Assembly: GCF_009857745.1 (NCBI RefSeq)
Contig: NZ_WWEN01000002.1
Span: forward strand, 620,001-684,000
Direction: 5' to 3'
Length of the DNA: 64,000 bases
DNA from: Thalassovita mangrovi
GTDB lineage: Bacteria > Pseudomonadota > Alphaproteobacteria > Rhodobacterales > Rhodobacteraceae
Below, piece after piece: positions 8,735 through 17,432 of this stretch. The first letter of the stretch is position 1. Every line of letters starts with the position of its first letter. Position numbers and translations under genes: made by a program. The notes beneath the pieces are model-generated. The model did no database searches. It was not told the origin of the DNA and was given only the letters and a program-made list of their open reading frames with translations.

Positions 8735-9748
8735 TTAGGCGTCGGAGACGCCTGCCTCGGCGAAAGTGGCCATGCCGGAATGGCAGGCGATCGCGCCTTT
8801 CAGCACGCCGATGGCGAGCGCGGCGCCCGAGCCTTCGCCGAGGCGCAGGCCGAGGGAAAGCAGCGGGTCCTTGCCGAGCTTTGCGAGCAGCGCCTGATGC
8901 GCCGCCTCGGCGCTGGCATGGCCCGCGACGCAATGATCGAGCGCACCCGCCTCGGTCGCCTGCAGGCAGGCGGCGGCGGCACAGCAGATGAAGCCGTCGA
9001 GGATCACCGGGATACGCAAGGCGCGGGCACGGGCGATGGCCCCGGCCATCGCCGCCACTTCGCGCCCGCCGAGACGGCGCAGCAGTTCGATCCCGTCGCC
9101 CTTCCCGCCATGCAGCGCGACCGCTTCGGCCACCACGCGGGTCTTGTTGGCGAGCCCCGCATCGTCGACGCCGGTGCCGCGGCCGGTCCAGTCATCCGCC
9201 GCACCGCCGTAAAGCGCATGCGCGATGGCCGCCGCCGAGGTGGTGTTGCCGATGCCCATTTCGCCGGCGACCAGCAGGTCGGTGTGCTCGCTCACCGCGT
9301 TCCAGCCGGTGAGCAGCGCCTCGGTGAGTTCAACCTCAGTCATCGCCGGGCCTTGAGTGAAATCCGCCGTCGGCGTGTCGAGCGACAACGCGTGCACCCC
9401 CAGCGAGGCGCCGAAAGCGTTCGACAGCTGGTTGATCGCGGCGCCGCCATGCTGGAAATTCAGCACCATCTGTTCGGTCACCTCTGCCGGGAAGGCCGAG
9501 ACGCCCTGCGCCGTCACCCCGTGATTGCCCGCGAAGATCACCACCTGCGGCGCGGCCAGCTGCGGCCGCGGATTGCCGCGCCAGCCGGCATACCAGATCG
9601 CCAGGTCCTCCAACCGACCGAGCGCCCCCGGCGGCTTGGTCAGCTGGCCGTTGCGCGCCTCCGCGTCCTTGCGGGCGCTTTGATCGGCGGCAGGGGCTTG
9701 GGCCAGAAGCGCGCGGAAGTCGTCGAGGGTCTGGAAGGCTTGGGTCAT
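8735..9748 (-). CDS. cobT: Nicotinate-nucleotide--DMB phosphoribosyltransferase
   Basis: 337 residues. It moves the phosphoribosyl of nicotinate mononucleotide onto 5,6-dimethylbenzimidazole to make alpha-ribazole phosphate, the lower ligand of cobalamin. It contains [14 protein letters not shown] near the N-terminus, IFAGNHGV, the [13 protein letters not shown] loop, and the late [12 protein letters not shown] block with the glutamate conserved in the family. The ATG 9748 has AAAGGACC upstream; longer in-frame extensions would run into cobS. Divergent from cobS with a 75-base gap that is too short for a B12 riboswitch, and none is visible. Confidence 0.95.
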   Translation of the reverse strand: MTQAFQTLDDFRALLAQAPAADQSARKDAEARNGQLTKPPGALGRLEDLAIWYAGWRGNPRPQLAAPQVVIFAGNHGVTAQGVSAFPAEVTEQMVLNFQHGGAAINQLSNAFGASLGVHALSLDTPTADFTQGPAMTEVELTEALLTGWNAVSEHTDLLVAGEMGIGNTTSAAAIAHALYGGAADDWTGRGTGVDDAGLANKTRVVAEAVALHGGKGDGIELLRRLGGREVAAMAGAIARARALRIPVILDGFICCAAAACLQATEAGALDHCVAGHASAEAAHQALLAKLGKDPLLSLGLRLGEGSGAALAIGVLKGAIACHSGMATFAEAGVSDA

Positions 9749-9823
9749 CGTGGGGTCCTTTTTCCTTTGTTGCCTGTTTATCCCAATGTTATCGGGGGGC
9801 AAGGAATAGATTGGGCCCATTCG

Positions 9824-10585
9824 ATGCACGAAAACGACACGGCCGGAACGGCGCTGCGGGATATGGCGGTGGCGGTGGGGTTGCTGACCCGGCTGCCGCT
9901 GCGCCTGTCCGATGGGGCTTATGCGCGCGGCGCGCGGGCCGCCTGGGCCTATCCGCTGGCCGGGGGGATTGTCGGCGCGGTGGCGGCGGTTGTGGCTGCC
10001 GTGGCGCTGTGGCTGGGGCTGTCGGTTGAACCTGCGGCTTTGCTGGTGTTGCTGGCGCTGGTGATGGTCACCGGGGCGATGCACGAGGACGGGCTGGCCG
10101 ATAGCGCCGACGGGTTCTGGGGCGGCTGGACCCGCGAACGGCGGCTGGAAATCATGAAGGACAGCCATATCGGGTCCTATGGCGTGATCGCGCTGATCCT
10201 GTCGCTGGCCGCGCGCTGGTGGGGGCTGTCGGTGCTGCTGGGGCAGGACGGCGGGCTGTGGGCGCTGGTGGGCGTTGCGGCGCTGTCGCGGGCGGGGATG
10301 CCGGTGCTGATGGCTTGGTTGCCCAATGCGCGCGACGGCGGGTTGTCGAAGGCGCAGGGGCGGCCCGAGGCGCGGGTGACGCTAATCGGATGCGGCGTGG
10401 CCTTGGCGGTGGCGGTTTTGTGCACCGGCTGGGCGGCGGTCGGGCTGGCGGTTCTGGCGGCGCTGGCGGTGGCCGGGGTTGGGCTGTTGGCCAAGGCCAA
10501 GATCGGCGGGCAGACCGGGGATGTGCTGGGGGCCAGCCAGCAGGTTTGCGAAGTGGTGCTGTTGCTGGCGCTGAGCGTTTCCTGA
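9824..10585 (+). CDS. cobS: Adenosylcobinamide-GDP ribazoletransferase
   Basis: 253 residues, an integral membrane enzyme that joins adenosylcobinamide-GDP and alpha-ribazole in the last steps of cobalamin synthesis. The family motif [15 protein letters not shown] is present, with conserved acidic residues for Mg2+, then KDSHIGSYG and a C-terminal [16 protein letters not shown] block. Several alanine/leucine-rich membrane helices follow. The start is ATG 9824; its divergent neighbour cobT supplies its substrate. Confidence 0.95.
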   Translation: MHENDTAGTALRDMAVAVGLLTRLPLRLSDGAYARGARAAWAYPLAGGIVGAVAAVVAAVALWLGLSVEPAALLVLLALVMVTGAMHEDGLADSADGFWGGWTRERRLEIMKDSHIGSYGVIALILSLAARWWGLSVLLGQDGGLWALVGVAALSRAGMPVLMAWLPNARDGGLSKAQGRPEARVTLIGCGVALAVAVLCTGWAAVGLAVLAALAVAGVGLLAKAKIGGQTGDVLGASQQVCEVVLLLALSVS

Positions 10586-10791
10586 AGGGAAGTGTGCCGG
10601 GCTGAAGCCCGGCCTACGGGCAGGCGGTGGATCATGGCTCTGCCCGGTTGAAAGCAGGCAGACCGGGCAGCGGCCGACCGCGGGTGGGCGCACATACCTG
10701 TGTGGTTGGCAGTTTATCGTGCCGCCACTTCCACCGCTTTAGTATCGCTCAGACAGTGAAGAAGCGCCCGCCCGGGGGGCGGTCGGGCGCT

Positions 10792-10822
10792 GCCCGGCGG
10801 CGCAGAGCGCCGCTATTCGGGC
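10792..10822. repeat. REP-like palindromic element, copy 2
   Basis: 31 bases matching the element at 4898-4928 apart from about four positions in the centre and one near the end. It has the same nested arms (GCCCGGCGGCGC and GCGCCGCT, then TTCGGGC). It lies directly after another hairpin with arms AGCGCCCG/CGGGCGCT. Confidence 0.6.
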
Positions 10823-10883
10823 TGGATCCTGTATTCGGATCGGGCTGGCTCGTGTAATCGAGCGGATGCCCCACCCAGCCAAA

Positions 10884-10917
10884 GAAAAAGCCGCGTTCCC
10901 GAAGGAACGCGGCCTTT
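10884..10917 (-). terminator. Terminator of carD
   Basis: Perfect 10-bp stem GCCGCGTTCC (10890-10899) with GGAACGCGGC (10904-10913). On the minus strand it is followed by a mixed CTTTTTCTTT tract. It lies 20 bases past the carD stop. Confidence 0.82.
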
Positions 10918-10937
10918 CATTTCCAGATGCCCGGCGC

Positions 10938-11447
10938 TTAGGCGGCGCGCGATACCAGAACGTCGTCGACCTTCTTGGCGGCGGCCACTTCATCCCCGCC
11001 CGACACGGCGGCGACTTCACGGGTCAGCCGTTCCAGAGCGGCCTCGTAGAGCTGACGCTCGGAATAGCTCTGTTCGCGCTGATCGTCGGTGCGGTGCAGG
11101 TCGCGCACCACTTCGGCGATGGCGATCAGGTCGCCCGAGTTGATCTTCTGTTCGTATTCCTGGGCGCGGCGCGACCACATGGCGCGTTTCACCTTGGCCT
11201 TGCCCTTCAGGGTCTTCATCGCCTGGCTCACCACGTCGGGGGACGACAGCGACCGCATGCCGATCTCGGTGGCCTTGTTGGTGGGAACCCGCAGGGTCAT
11301 CTTGTCCTTTTCGAAGGAGATCACGAAAAGTTCCAGCTTGATGCCGGCGATTTCCTGTTCCTCGATCGACATGATCTGACCGACACCATGTGCCGGGTAC
11401 ACCACGTAATCGTTCGGGCTGAATTCAGATTTCTTCGTTTTGCTCAT
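10938..11447 (-). CDS. carD: CarD family transcriptional regulator
   Basis: 169 residues from ATG 11447. It has an N-terminal RNA-polymerase-interacting Tudor-like domain (FSPNDYVVYPAHGVGQIMSIEEQEIAG...FVISFEKDKMTLRVPTNKA) and a helical C-terminal DNA-binding domain (KRAMWSRRAQEYEQKINSGDL, WSRR being characteristic). CarD proteins bind the RNAP beta subunit and stabilise open promoter complexes, typically acting on rRNA and growth genes. A longer in-frame start at 11549 gives an atypical extension and lacks a ribosome site. Confidence 0.93.
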   Translation of the reverse strand: MSKTKKSEFSPNDYVVYPAHGVGQIMSIEEQEIAGIKLELFVISFEKDKMTLRVPTNKATEIGMRSLSSPDVVSQAMKTLKGKAKVKRAMWSRRAQEYEQKINSGDLIAIAEVVRDLHRTDDQREQSYSERQLYEAALERLTREVAAVSGGDEVAAAKKVDDVLVSRAA

Positions 11448-11738
11448 GCAATCCTTCCTCGCAAGGACGGCCGAACCGGAGCGACAAAAATCCCGGCGAG
11501 GTATCACGATACGCTCGTCTTTTGGAAAAATGGCGCAAAATAATCTCACCGCTGGCAGATGCGCGGGAAGATCAGGTCAGGCAGTCTTCGTCATGTATTT
11601 GTCTTATACCACAAAAATCGCCTTTTCGGAAGCGCCCGCATCGGGGCTCCCTGTGAATCTGGGCAGGATTCAGCCGTAAAACGGCGATTTTTTACCGAAT
11701 GGACGCAATTTCGCGCCTAAACGGGCGAATCAGCCGGC

Positions 11739-12077
11739 TCAGTTGCCTTCGCCGGGCTTTTCCGAGAAGTATTTGTTCACCTTGTCCGGCTCGCCGTCGC
11801 GTTCTTCATAGCCCGGCAGCGGGTCTTTCTTTTCGATGATGACCGGCCAGAGTTCGGAATATTTGCGGTTGAACTCGACCCATTTTTCCATTTCCGGCTC
11901 GGTGTCCGGGCGGATCGCGTCGGCGGGGCATTCCGGTTCGCAGACGCCGCAATCGATGCATTCATCCGGGTGGATCACCAGCATGTTCTCGCCTTCATAG
12001 AAGCAGTCCACCGGGCAGACTTCCACACAGTCGGTGTATTTGCAGGCGATGCAGTTATCGATCACGACGTAAGTCAT
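11739..12077 (-). CDS. fdxA: Seven-iron ferredoxin FdxA
   Basis: 112 residues. The N-terminal cysteines ([17 protein letters not shown]) and the second cluster ([12 protein letters not shown]) match the [3Fe-4S][4Fe-4S] ferredoxin of alphaproteobacteria, with the long acidic C-terminal tail ([17 protein letters not shown]...) characteristic of FdxA. It is a cytosolic electron carrier. It lies downstream of the S4-domain and helicase genes on the same strand, a common alphaproteobacterial order together with carD. Confidence 0.95.
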   Translation of the reverse strand: MTYVVIDNCIACKYTDCVEVCPVDCFYEGENMLVIHPDECIDCGVCEPECPADAIRPDTEPEMEKWVEFNRKYSELWPVIIEKKDPLPGYEERDGEPDKVNKYFSEKPGEGN

Positions 12078-12129
12078 ATCAGTCTCTCATCTTTACAACG
12101 TGTTGAAGGAGTTAAATCAGCCCCCCCGA

Positions 12130-12504
12130 TCATTCAAGCTCCCGCGTGCGATCAAGGTCGATCTTTCGCCGATCGCGCTTGGTCGGACGCCCCTTGCCTT
12201 CGAAACGCGGCGCCGGCGGAACGTCGTCCTTCGGTTCGCTCAGATCGGTATAGAGCGCCTGTGCCTCGGGGGCCGGTCCGCGCCGTTCGCCGAGGGCCTC
12301 GATCCGCACCACGCGGATGGCGCTGCCCTGCGGGAAGGTCAGCACGTCCCCTGCCCCGACGGCTTGCGCAGGCTTCGACACCTTGGCGCTGTTGACCCGG
12401 ACATGACCGCCCGAAACGATCTTGGCGGCGAGGCTGCGCGTTTTGAAAAAACGCGCATGCCACAGCCACTTATCCAGTCTCAGCTTCGGTTTCGCTTCGC
12501 TCAC
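12130..12504 (-). CDS. S4-domain RNA-binding protein, Hsp15-like
   Basis: 124 residues from a GTG start. The S4 RNA-binding fold is read from LRLDKWLWHARFFKTRSLAAKIVSGGHVRVN, followed by a VGAGDVLTF turn. The C-terminus is basic (GKGRPTKRDRRKIDLDR). Hsp15 relatives bind 50S subunits with stalled nascent chains and recycle them. It lies 43 bases downstream of the helicase gene and is probably cotranscribed with it and with fdxA. Confidence 0.9.
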   Translation of the reverse strand: MSEAKPKLRLDKWLWHARFFKTRSLAAKIVSGGHVRVNSAKVSKPAQAVGAGDVLTFPQGSAIRVVRIEALGERRGPAPEAQALYTDLSEPKDDVPPAPRFEGKGRPTKRDRRKIDLDRTRELE

Positions 12505-12547
12505 GCGGCCCCCTTGCGCCGGGGTGTCAACCGGGGTTTCAACGGGC

Positions 12548-15376
12548 TCAGGATTTGTCCTTCAGCCCCATCAGCGCGGCGGCGAAGGGGTTGTCCGGAT
12601 CGATCGGCTTGTCCTTCTTGGGCGGCCGGGCCTCGAAGCTCTTGGCGCCTTTCGGACCGCCACGGGGCTTGCCGTCACGCGGCTTGCCCTTGCCGCGCGG
12701 CTTGCCGCCGGGCTTGGCCTGGCCACGGTCGGGCTGACCGCGCCCCTTGCCGCGATTGCGCGGCCCCTGCGACCGTCGGCCCCAGGTGAAGGTGTAGAAG
12801 ACCTCGATTTCCGGCTCGCCCTCGGCGGGCTGCGATTCGGCCGCCTCGGGCGCCGCGACCGCTTCGGGAGCGGCAACCTCTTCCGGCTTCGCTTCTTCCT
12901 GCGGGGCCTCTTCCGGCGCTGCCGCTTCGGCCTCGGCCGGGGCTTCTGCCACTTCCGCTTCCGCAGCCTCTGCCGGGGCTTCCTCGGCGGCGATCGGTTT
13001 GACCTTCTCGCGCTCGCCCTTTTCGGCGTTGTAGCCCAGCCCCTGCATCAGGTCGGCGAACTGTTCCAGCGTCATGCCGGTGATCGACAGCATGTCGGGC
13101 TTGGCCTCGAAACCGCCGCGGCTGTCCTCGGCGCGCAGCAGGTCGGCCAGACGTTCCAGCATGTCGATGCGGATCGCGCGTTCGCCCGCAACGCGGTAGC
13201 CCGACATGGTGTCGTAGCCTTCCGGCGCGTGGGTGTCGGTCGGCACGGTGACCAGGCCCGGCGGCGGCGCTTCGGGGAACACGTCAAGCCCGTTGGCCAG
13301 CGACCACAGCACCAGGCGCAGACGGGTCGGCGCCGGTTTCAGCAGCAGCGGCATGAAGATGGTGAACTGGCCAAAGCGGATGCCATGCTTGCGCAGCGCG
13401 CCGCGGGCGTCCTGATCCAGCGCCTTGACCTCGTCGGCCACGGCCGCGCGCGGGATGATGCCCAAGCTTTCGACCATGCGGAAAGCGAAACCGCGCGCCA
13501 GCCCGGTCAGTTCCTCGTCCCGGCCGAGCGCCAGCAGCGGTTCGAACAGGGCCGCGATCTTGCGGTCGATGAAATGCTGCAGACGGCGCTGCACCTTCTG
13601 GGCGACGTCCGAGCCCGCTTCTTCGTCGACGAAGGCTTCGACCTGGGGTTTCAGCGGCTCGGGTCCGGGGACCAGCTTGCCCACCGCTTCGGTGCCCCAC
13701 ATCAGGCCGCCCTGTTCGGTGAAGTCGATTTCGGTATCGGGGGCGTTGTAGAACCGGTCGGCCCGCAGATTGAAATGCGGCGCCAAGGCCTGCATGCTGG
13801 CCTGACGCAATGTCTTGGCCTCCTGACCTGACGCGTCCTTGTCCTGACGGAAACGGAACCCTTCCAGACGACCGACGAATTCGCCTTCGACGGTCACTTC
13901 ACCCTGATCATTCACTTCGGCCAAAAGGGCCTCCTTCTGTTTGAGCCGGCGCAGCAACACGGATGTGCGCCGGTCCACAAATCTTTGCGTCAGACGTTCA
14001 TGCAGAGCGTCCGACAACCTGTCTTCTACCGCGCGGGTTTCGCCGCGCCAATGGCTTTCGTCATCGACCCAGCCCGATCTTTGCGCGACATATGTCCACG
14101 TGCGAATAAATGCGAGACGTTTCGACAATGTGTCAATGTCGCCATCGGTTCTATCTATCCGCTGTATCCTTTGTGCCAGCCAATCGTTGGGAACCCGCCC
14201 CTTTTCGTGCAGGAATGCGTAAATATCTTCCAGCATCGCGGCGTGTTCGGCGTGGCTGATGCCGCGGAAGTCGGGAATCCGGCAGACATCCCACAGCAAT
14301 TTCACCGACGGCCCGTCGCTGGCGCGCGCCCGGATCTCGGCCACCTGGTTCAGCGCCTTGAGCGCCATCAGGTCGTCGGCGTCGCGCGATTTCATCAGCA
14401 GTTCGTGGTCGGGCGCCTTTTCCAGCGAATAGATCAGCGCCTCGACCGAACCGAATTGCAGCGCCGCGTTGCGCCAGTTCAGTTTGCGCACCGGCGCGAA
14501 GCGGTGATCCATGATGGCGCGGGCGACTTCGTCGTCCAGCGGCGGAGCTTCGCCGGTGACGCCGAAGGTGCCGTCGGACATGCCGCGCCCGGCGCGGCCG
14601 GCGATCTGGGCCAGTTCGTTGGGCATCAGGAAGCGCATCCGCCGCCCGTCGAATTTGGTCAGCGAGGAAAAGGCGACATGGTTGATGTCGAGGTTGAGCC
14701 CCATGCCGATAGCATCGGTCGCCACCAGATAATCGACATCGCCGTTCTGATACAGCGCCACCTGCGCGTTGCGGGTACGTGGGGACAGCGCGCCCATGAC
14801 GACCGCCGCCCCGCCCTTCTGGCGGCGCAGCAGTTCGGCGATGGCATAGACGTCTTCGACCGAAAACCCGACGATGGCGCTGCGCGGCTTCATCCGGCTG
14901 GTTTTGCGCGACCCGGTATAGGTCAGCTGCGACATCCGTTCGCGGCGGATGAATTCGACGCCGGGGACCAGCTGCGCGATCGGGCCGCGCATCGAATCCG
15001 ACCCCAGGAACAGGGTTTCATGCAGGCCGCGCGCCCGCAGCAGCCGGTCGGTGAAGACATGGCCACGTTCGGGATCAGCGCAGAGCTGGATTTCGTCGAC
15101 AGCCAGGAAATCGCAGCCCATGCCCTCGGGCATCGCTTCGACCGTGCAGACCCAGTACTGGGCGCGGTCTGGCACGATGCGTTCCTCGCCGGTGACCAGC
15201 GCCACCACCGAAGGACCGCGCAATTCGACGATCTTGTCGTACACTTCACGCGCCAGCAGCCGCAGCGGCAGGCCGATGATGCCCGTGCGGTGCGCCAGCA
15301 TGCGTTCGATGGCATAGGTGGTCTTACCGGTATTCGTCGGTCCGAGAACCGCCGCGATCCGGGCATTCTGGGCCAT
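12548..15376 (-). CDS. SUV3-like ATP-dependent RNA/DNA helicase
   Basis: 942 residues. Superfamily 2 helicase motifs run in order: Walker A (LGPTNTGKTTYAIERML, near residue 12), DEIQ (FLAVDEIQL), a VVMGALSPRTRN region, ATDAIGMGLNLDI and QIAGRAGR (motif VI). This is the layout of mitochondrial SUV3 helicases, which unwind structured RNA for degradation. A long unique C-terminal half follows, ending in an Ala/Glu/Pro linker and a tail rich in Gly, Arg and Lys (RGKGKPRDGKPRGGPKG) that probably binds RNA. It is the first gene of a run with the S4 protein and fdxA; a TPR protein lies 15 bases upstream. Confidence 0.9.
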   Translation of the reverse strand: MAQNARIAAVLGPTNTGKTTYAIERMLAHRTGIIGLPLRLLAREVYDKIVELRGPSVVALVTGEERIVPDRAQYWVCTVEAMPEGMGCDFLAVDEIQLCADPERGHVFTDRLLRARGLHETLFLGSDSMRGPIAQLVPGVEFIRRERMSQLTYTGSRKTSRMKPRSAIVGFSVEDVYAIAELLRRQKGGAAVVMGALSPRTRNAQVALYQNGDVDYLVATDAIGMGLNLDINHVAFSSLTKFDGRRMRFLMPNELAQIAGRAGRGMSDGTFGVTGEAPPLDDEVARAIMDHRFAPVRKLNWRNAALQFGSVEALIYSLEKAPDHELLMKSRDADDLMALKALNQVAEIRARASDGPSVKLLWDVCRIPDFRGISHAEHAAMLEDIYAFLHEKGRVPNDWLAQRIQRIDRTDGDIDTLSKRLAFIRTWTYVAQRSGWVDDESHWRGETRAVEDRLSDALHERLTQRFVDRRTSVLLRRLKQKEALLAEVNDQGEVTVEGEFVGRLEGFRFRQDKDASGQEAKTLRQASMQALAPHFNLRADRFYNAPDTEIDFTEQGGLMWGTEAVGKLVPGPEPLKPQVEAFVDEEAGSDVAQKVQRRLQHFIDRKIAALFEPLLALGRDEELTGLARGFAFRMVESLGIIPRAAVADEVKALDQDARGALRKHGIRFGQFTIFMPLLLKPAPTRLRLVLWSLANGLDVFPEAPPPGLVTVPTDTHAPEGYDTMSGYRVAGERAIRIDMLERLADLLRAEDSRGGFEAKPDMLSITGMTLEQFADLMQGLGYNAEKGEREKVKPIAAEEAPAEAAEAEVAEAPAEAEAAAPEEAPQEEAKPEEVAAPEAVAAPEAAESQPAEGEPEIEVFYTFTWGRRSQGPRNRGKGRGQPDRGQAKPGGKPRGKGKPRDGKPRGGPKGAKSFEARPPKKDKPIDPDNPFAAALMGLKDKS

Positions 15377-15391
15377 GGGCCGTTCCCCGAG

Positions 15392-15970
15392 TTACAACTT
15401 GCGGCCCTGCACCTGTGTTTCAAGGCGTTTCATGGCTTCCGCGGCTTCCAAGTAATGCGGGTGCATCCGTTGCACAAGGTCATAGGCGCGATAGGCCAGT
15501 TCTGGCCGGTCGAGCTGTTCCATGATCACGCCGAGGCCGAACAGCGCCTCGTAATGATTCGGGTTGAGCGTCAGCGCGTGTTCCAGATCCGACAGCGCCA
15601 GCCCGTAGCGGCCCATCTGGAACCAGACGCTGGCACGCTGATGCCAGGCTTCGGGGAAGTCCGGGGCATGATCGATCAGCGCGGTCAGGTGATCGGCGGC
15701 CATGTCCAGATCGCCGCGTTCCATCGCCTCGCGGCCGCGCTTGAGAAGCAGGTCCATCGAAGCGGAACCCGAGTTGGCCCATTTCATCTTGATCTGGCGG
15801 TCGATGCGCTTGGCCTCGGCCGGGTCGGCCTGTTCCAGCTGGGCCAGCAGATCGGCGATGCCGTCCGCCGCGTCCGGCGCCGTATCCTGCGCCCGCAGCG
15901 GCAGGGAAAACGCGACGATTGCAGCGGCTGCCGCAACGATAAGCTTTGGTCTGACCGAAACTGTGCTCAT
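15392..15970 (-). CDS. Secreted TPR-repeat protein
   Basis: 192 residues from ATG 15970. An N-terminal signal peptide (about 27 residues, VRPKLIVAAAAAIVAFSLPLRAQ) is followed by two to three tetratricopeptide units (MERGDLDMAADHLTALIDHAPDFPEAWHQRA, then GRYGLALSDLEHALTLNPNHYEALFGLG). It is probably a periplasmic scaffold. It ends 15 bases before the helicase start, so the two are likely cotranscribed. The specific partner is unknown. Confidence 0.85.
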   Translation of the reverse strand: MSTVSVRPKLIVAAAAAIVAFSLPLRAQDTAPDAADGIADLLAQLEQADPAEAKRIDRQIKMKWANSGSASMDLLLKRGREAMERGDLDMAADHLTALIDHAPDFPEAWHQRASVWFQMGRYGLALSDLEHALTLNPNHYEALFGLGVIMEQLDRPELAYRAYDLVQRMHPHYLEAAEAMKRLETQVQGRKL

Positions 15971-16041
15971 AATGAATCCCAATGTAATTCACTGCCGGGG
16001 AAATAACAGTCCCCGCGGATCACAAACCCAGGAGGATTCCC

Positions 16042-16332
16042 ATGAGCGACAAGATTGCAGCAGCCGTCGAGGCCCTGACCGAAAAACTGGCAGGCGCGGA
16101 TTTCGACGGATCGGCGAAATTCGTGATCGAGGGCGAAGGCGCGATCGTGGTCGATGGCGAAGGTGTGCGCGCAAGCGACGAGGACACCGACGTCACCCTG
16201 ACCGCCGATGTCGACACGTTCGAAGCGATGATGGCCGGCGATCTGAACCCGACCTCGGCCTTCATGAGCGGCAAGCTGGCGCTGGATGGCGACATGGGCA
16301 CCGCGATGAAGCTGGGTTCGGTGCTGAGCTGA
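16042..16332 (+). CDS. SCP2 sterol-binding domain protein
   Basis: 96 residues, a stand-alone SCP-2 lipid-binding fold: a helical N-terminus, FVIEGEGAIVVDGEGV strands, VTLTADVDTFEAMMAGDLNPTSAFMSGKLALDGDMGTAMKL. The block F..L..G.L.P..A.M.GK....GD is diagnostic. It probably binds acyl-CoA or phospholipid in the cytosol. AGGAGG lies ahead of the ATG. It is followed 22 bases later by a lipase-like hydrolase, which may share its lipid substrate. Confidence 0.92.
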   Translation: MSDKIAAAVEALTEKLAGADFDGSAKFVIEGEGAIVVDGEGVRASDEDTDVTLTADVDTFEAMMAGDLNPTSAFMSGKLALDGDMGTAMKLGSVLS

Positions 16333-16354
16333 GGCGAAACACGGGCTGGGAGAC

Positions 16355-17317
16355 ATGATGCAAACCGCGCCTTTCCTTTCCGACTGTATCGACGATTTCC
16401 TGCCCGGCCGGGCCTTTTGGGCGCAGACCGAAGACGGTCTGCGCATCCGGTTGGGCGTCTGGAACGAAGAGGCGGAGAAAGGCACGGTTCTGCTGTTTCC
16501 CGGCCGTACCGAATATATCGAAAAATACGCCCACACGGCGGGCGACATGGCCCGGGCGGGCTATGCCACACTGGCGGTGGACTGGCGCGGCCAGGGATTG
16601 GCCGACCGGATGCTGGACAATCCGAAGATCGGCCATGTCGGCGCTTTCAGCGATTATCAGCACGATGTGCAGGCGGCGGTCGCGGCGGCAAAGCGGCTGG
16701 AGCTGCCGAAACCGTGGTTCCTGCTGGCCCATTCGATGGGCGGCTGCATCGGGCTGCGCGCGCTGCACGAAGGCCTGCCGGTCGAAGCATCGGTGTTCAG
16801 CGCGCCGATGTGGGGGCTGCAGATCGCGCCGAGAAAACGCCCGCTGGCCTGGGTGCTGAGTTGGAGCAGCCGTTACCTTGGCACCTCGGAAAACATGGTG
16901 CCCGACACGCTGGAAGACGCCTATGTCAGTGTCGCCCCGTTCGAGGACAACACGCTGACCACCGATCCAGCCATGTGGGAGCTGATGCGCGATCAATTGG
17001 CCCAGCATCCCGAGCTGAGCCTGGCCGGACCGAGCCTGAACTGGCTTTACGGCGCGCTGAGCGAAATGCTGTGCCTGTCGCGGATGCGCTCGCCCGCGCT
17101 GCCCTGCCTGACCTATCTGGGCGGCAATGAACGCATCGTCGCACAGGACCGTATCCGCGACCGGATGACGGCCTGGCCCGGCGGCAAGCTGATGGACGTG
17201 CCCGGCGCGGAACATGAGATTCTGATGGAAGCGCCGGACATCCGGCACCGGGCCAACGCGGAAATCCAGGGGTTCTTTGACGCCGTGGCGGCGGGCAAGC
17301 CGCCCTATGGCGCCTGA
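16355..17317 (+). CDS. Alpha/beta hydrolase, lysophospholipase-like
   Basis: 320 residues. It has an oxyanion region (LLFPGRTEYIEKY), the WRGQGLADR strand-turn typical of PldB/monoglyceride-lipase relatives, the nucleophile elbow AHSMGG (Ser127), an acid in GGNERIV and the catalytic His in GAEHEIL. It has no signal peptide, so it is probably cytosolic. It is linked to the SCP2 gene just upstream, suggesting lysophospholipid or acylglycerol hydrolysis; the substrate is inferred. Confidence 0.88.
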   Translation: MMQTAPFLSDCIDDFLPGRAFWAQTEDGLRIRLGVWNEEAEKGTVLLFPGRTEYIEKYAHTAGDMARAGYATLAVDWRGQGLADRMLDNPKIGHVGAFSDYQHDVQAAVAAAKRLELPKPWFLLAHSMGGCIGLRALHEGLPVEASVFSAPMWGLQIAPRKRPLAWVLSWSSRYLGTSENMVPDTLEDAYVSVAPFEDNTLTTDPAMWELMRDQLAQHPELSLAGPSLNWLYGALSEMLCLSRMRSPALPCLTYLGGNERIVAQDRIRDRMTAWPGGKLMDVPGAEHEILMEAPDIRHRANAEIQGFFDAVAAGKPPYGA

Positions 17318-17432
17318 TCCCGGGTCACACCGCCCTTTTCCCTCCATCGCACTGTGCCTCTCGCCCGGTTCCCCTTGAGGCCCCGGCCCGCGCGGCCTAT
17401 GTCTGAACCGACACGAACAAGAGGTGACCCAG

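Larger units (their letters stand above)
10586..10937. other. Gene-free stretch with hairpins
   Basis: 352 bases without a convincing gene between cobS and carD. It holds a small hairpin at 10596-10613 (GCCGGGCT/AGCCCGGC), probably the cobS terminator, then an 8-bp-armed hairpin around 10763-10791, the second REP-like copy and the carD terminator. The rest (10621-10760) shows nothing I can assign. Confidence 0.55.

Noticed and set aside
9749-9823. Possible B12 riboswitch between cobT and cobS
   Set aside because: Only 75 bases, no B12-box-like conserved core and divergent promoters must fit there.
11672-11692. GCCGT-AAA-ACGGC hairpin followed by a T run between carD and fdxA
   Set aside because: On the plus strand it looks like a terminator, but no plus-strand gene precedes it; as a minus-strand fdxA terminator it lacks the T run. 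Left unassigned.
12422-13831. Long plus-strand frame opposite the SUV3-like helicase tail
   Set aside because: Low-complexity frame mirroring the repetitive Ala/Glu and Gly/Arg codons of the real gene.
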